Shown: positions 62,935 through 64,000 of the stretch, piece after piece
Position numbering within the stretch: the stretch's first letter is position 1
Layout: each line of letters starts with the position of its first letter
NCBI GenBank assembly: GCA_038214135.1
Contig: JBBQSD010000007.1
Coordinates: forward strand, 32,309-96,308
Length of the DNA: 64,000 nucleotides
Source of the DNA: JANLSE01 sp038214135
Lineage (GTDB): Bacteria; Chloroflexota; Chloroflexia; Chloroflexales; Roseiflexaceae
Reading direction: 5' to 3'
The notes under the pieces: model-generated
What the model saw: only the letters and a program-made list of their open reading frames with translations
Told to the model about the DNA's origin: nothing
Database searches by the model: none
Program-made: the position numbers and the translations under genes

Positions 62935-63780
62935 CTAGGGTTCGCTGCCCGTTGCGGCGGGGCGGGTTGGATCGCTTGACCAATCGCTCCACGAGCCTTC
63001 GTAGAGTAGGCCGCCGGTGATGCCAGCCAATTCGAGCGCGAATAGGTTGTGGGCAGCGGTAACGCCGGAGCCGCAGTAGCAGACGAGTGTTTCGGTTGTG
63101 TTGGCACCCAGGTTGGCAAAGCGGGTGTGTAGTTCTTCTGCTGAACGCATGCGCCCGTCAGCGGCGATGTTATCGGCGAAGGGTGCCGAAATGGCTCCCG
63201 GAATGTGGCCGGCGCGCGGATCAATGGGTTCGATGCGGCCCTCATAGCGTTCGGCGGCTCGTGCATCGAGCAATAGCGCGGCTGAATTGTGCCGCAGGGC
63301 TTCTACATCTGCCGCTGCAACGATTAGTTCGGGGTGTGGGCGTGCAGTGAAGGTTGTTGGTGTGATCTGTGGCACGTTGGTTTCGATTGGCAGCCCAGCT
63401 GCCTGCCACGCCTGCCAACCGCCATTCAGTAGCGAGGTATGCTCGTGGCCGAAGTAGCGTAGCAGCCACCATAGCCGCGCTGCCGCCGCGCCACCGCTTG
63501 AGTCATAGGCAACCACATGCGTTTCTGGCCCGATACCCGCCCGCCCTGTTGTTGCAGCAAAGACTTCTGGTTGCGGGATTGGATGACGGCCAGGCCCCTG
63601 GCCGCGTGGTGCCGAGAGATCGCTATCGATACTGAAGAAGAGTGCGCCTGGAATGTGTCCGGCCTCGTATTCGATCCGGCCACGGCTTGGCTCAGGTAGG
63701 TACCAGCGTACATCAATAATTTGTATGTTGGGGTCGGATATGTGTTGGTTGAGCCAATCGGCGGTGACGAGTAGATTCAT
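62935..63780 (-). CDS. Thiosulfate/3-mercaptopyruvate sulfurtransferase (two-domain rhodanese)
   Basis: 281 residues with two rhodanese domains. The N-terminal one (about 1-125) has WYLPEPSRGRIEYEAGHIPGA, HVVAYDSSGGAAAARLWWLL and no active Cys, as usual. The C-terminal one (about 155-275) has the catalytic Cys in LVCYCGSGVTAAHN. The loop CGSGVTA fits mercaptopyruvate-type enzymes, as opposed to the CRKGVTA of classic rhodanese. It moves sulfane sulphur to thiol or cyanide acceptors. Confidence 0.92.
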   Translation of the reverse strand: MNLLVTADWLNQHISDPNIQIIDVRWYLPEPSRGRIEYEAGHIPGALFFSIDSDLSAPRGQGPGRHPIPQPEVFAATTGRAGIGPETHVVAYDSSGGAAAARLWWLLRYFGHEHTSLLNGGWQAWQAAGLPIETNVPQITPTTFTARPHPELIVAAADVEALRHNSAALLLDARAAERYEGRIEPIDPRAGHIPGAISAPFADNIAADGRMRSAEELHTRFANLGANTTETLVCYCGSGVTAAHNLFALELAGITGGLLYEGSWSDWSSDPTRPAATGSEP

Positions 63781-64000
63781 TATGTGCTCCTAATGAAGGG
63801 CGTTGGGGCGTATAGCTATACGCCCGCACAAGGGTAAGTTATACGTCTATACAAGATGCAACCCGAAACCCGTATCCAGTAACTATCATAGCAGCATACG
63901 GCGGCGCTTCAATTGCATAATGGGCGAATAGACATGCCGAGTTAACGAGTGCCGCCAACATTCTTTCTTCATAAGCCTTTAGCACTCAGCTATCAGCCAT
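63781..64000. other. Non-coding window end
   Basis: A perfect 20-base palindrome, GGGCGTATAGCTATACGCCC, is at 63806-63825. The last 25 bases hold heptad-like units CCTTTAGCACTCAGCTATCAG, related to those at about 55940-55960. No gene is seen. Confidence 0.6.

Noticed and set aside
1..64000. tRNA, rRNA or prophage genes
   Set aside because: Reading for tRNA T-loop patterns, rRNA-like blocks and phage structural genes gave no candidate; a covariance-model scan could still find one.

Overview
The window reads as a gene-dense bacterial chromosome segment of moderately high GC. The best fit is a filamentous or gliding Chloroflexota (class Chloroflexia, e.g. Chloroflexales or a relative). This is inferred from gene content: paired Agl23-type (TIGR03663) membrane proteins, a CruF-type carotenoid hydratase, a chemosensory operon with no flagellar genes, many Uma2/VWA/DUF58-type proteins, and intergenic DNA full of short palindromes and heptameric tandem repeats. 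No tRNA, rRNA, CRISPR array, prophage or intact transposon was seen.

Layout. 1-10626 (minus strand) is one chemosensory operon: two CheW proteins, a membrane MCP, a CheA-receiver hybrid, CheY, CheB, CheR-TPR, a SpoIIE/RsbU-type phosphatase and a long TPR protein cut by the window edge. 10982-17891 (plus strand) holds separately spaced genes: a polysaccharide deacetylase, an SDR oxidoreductase, a GH57 alpha-glucan branching enzyme, a PurD-like ATP-grasp paralogue that has lost its metal ligands, and an RlmD/TrmA-type RNA methyltransferase without Fe-S cysteines. 17946-24086 (minus) carries two tandem Agl23-like membrane proteins, one fused to an NHL propeller and one interrupted in frame by a dispersed palindromic repeat. 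24321-30670 holds a GH116 glycosidase, a lone receiver protein, an orphan HyuB, and a convergent CruF / PlsC-type acyltransferase pair. 30736-39185 (minus) is a five-gene operon (MA-type metallopeptidase, membrane protein with a Gln/Gly-rich domain, DUF58, two VWA membrane proteins) resembling aerotolerance/MoxR clusters but without MoxR.

39329-42323 is a metal-homeostasis-like area: a promoter overlapped by a large dyad before a 55-residue membrane peptide, a P1B-4-type metal ATPase, and a TrmB regulator with an upstream inverted repeat. 42434-47908 contains a small internally duplicated protein, an IS200/IS605-like end remnant, an FprA-type ferredoxin reductase, a TPR/zinc-finger membrane protein, an SDR and a class II aldolase-family protein. 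48138-53733 is the likely replication-origin neighbourhood: dnaA, a DnaA-box-containing intergenic region, scpB, an M24 peptidase and a GAF histidine kinase. 53795-64000 has a secreted clan-A glycosidase, an aldo/keto reductase, a PG-binding lipoprotein, a small membrane protein, ileS with a T-box leader, a 29-residue membrane peptide, a Uma2 protein and a rhodanese.

Most genes are housekeeping or envelope functions. The most interesting signals are the decayed PurD paralogue, the repeat inserted inside a coding sequence, the operator-promoter overlap by the metal ATPase, the MoxR-less VWA cluster, and the several classes of intergenic repeat.
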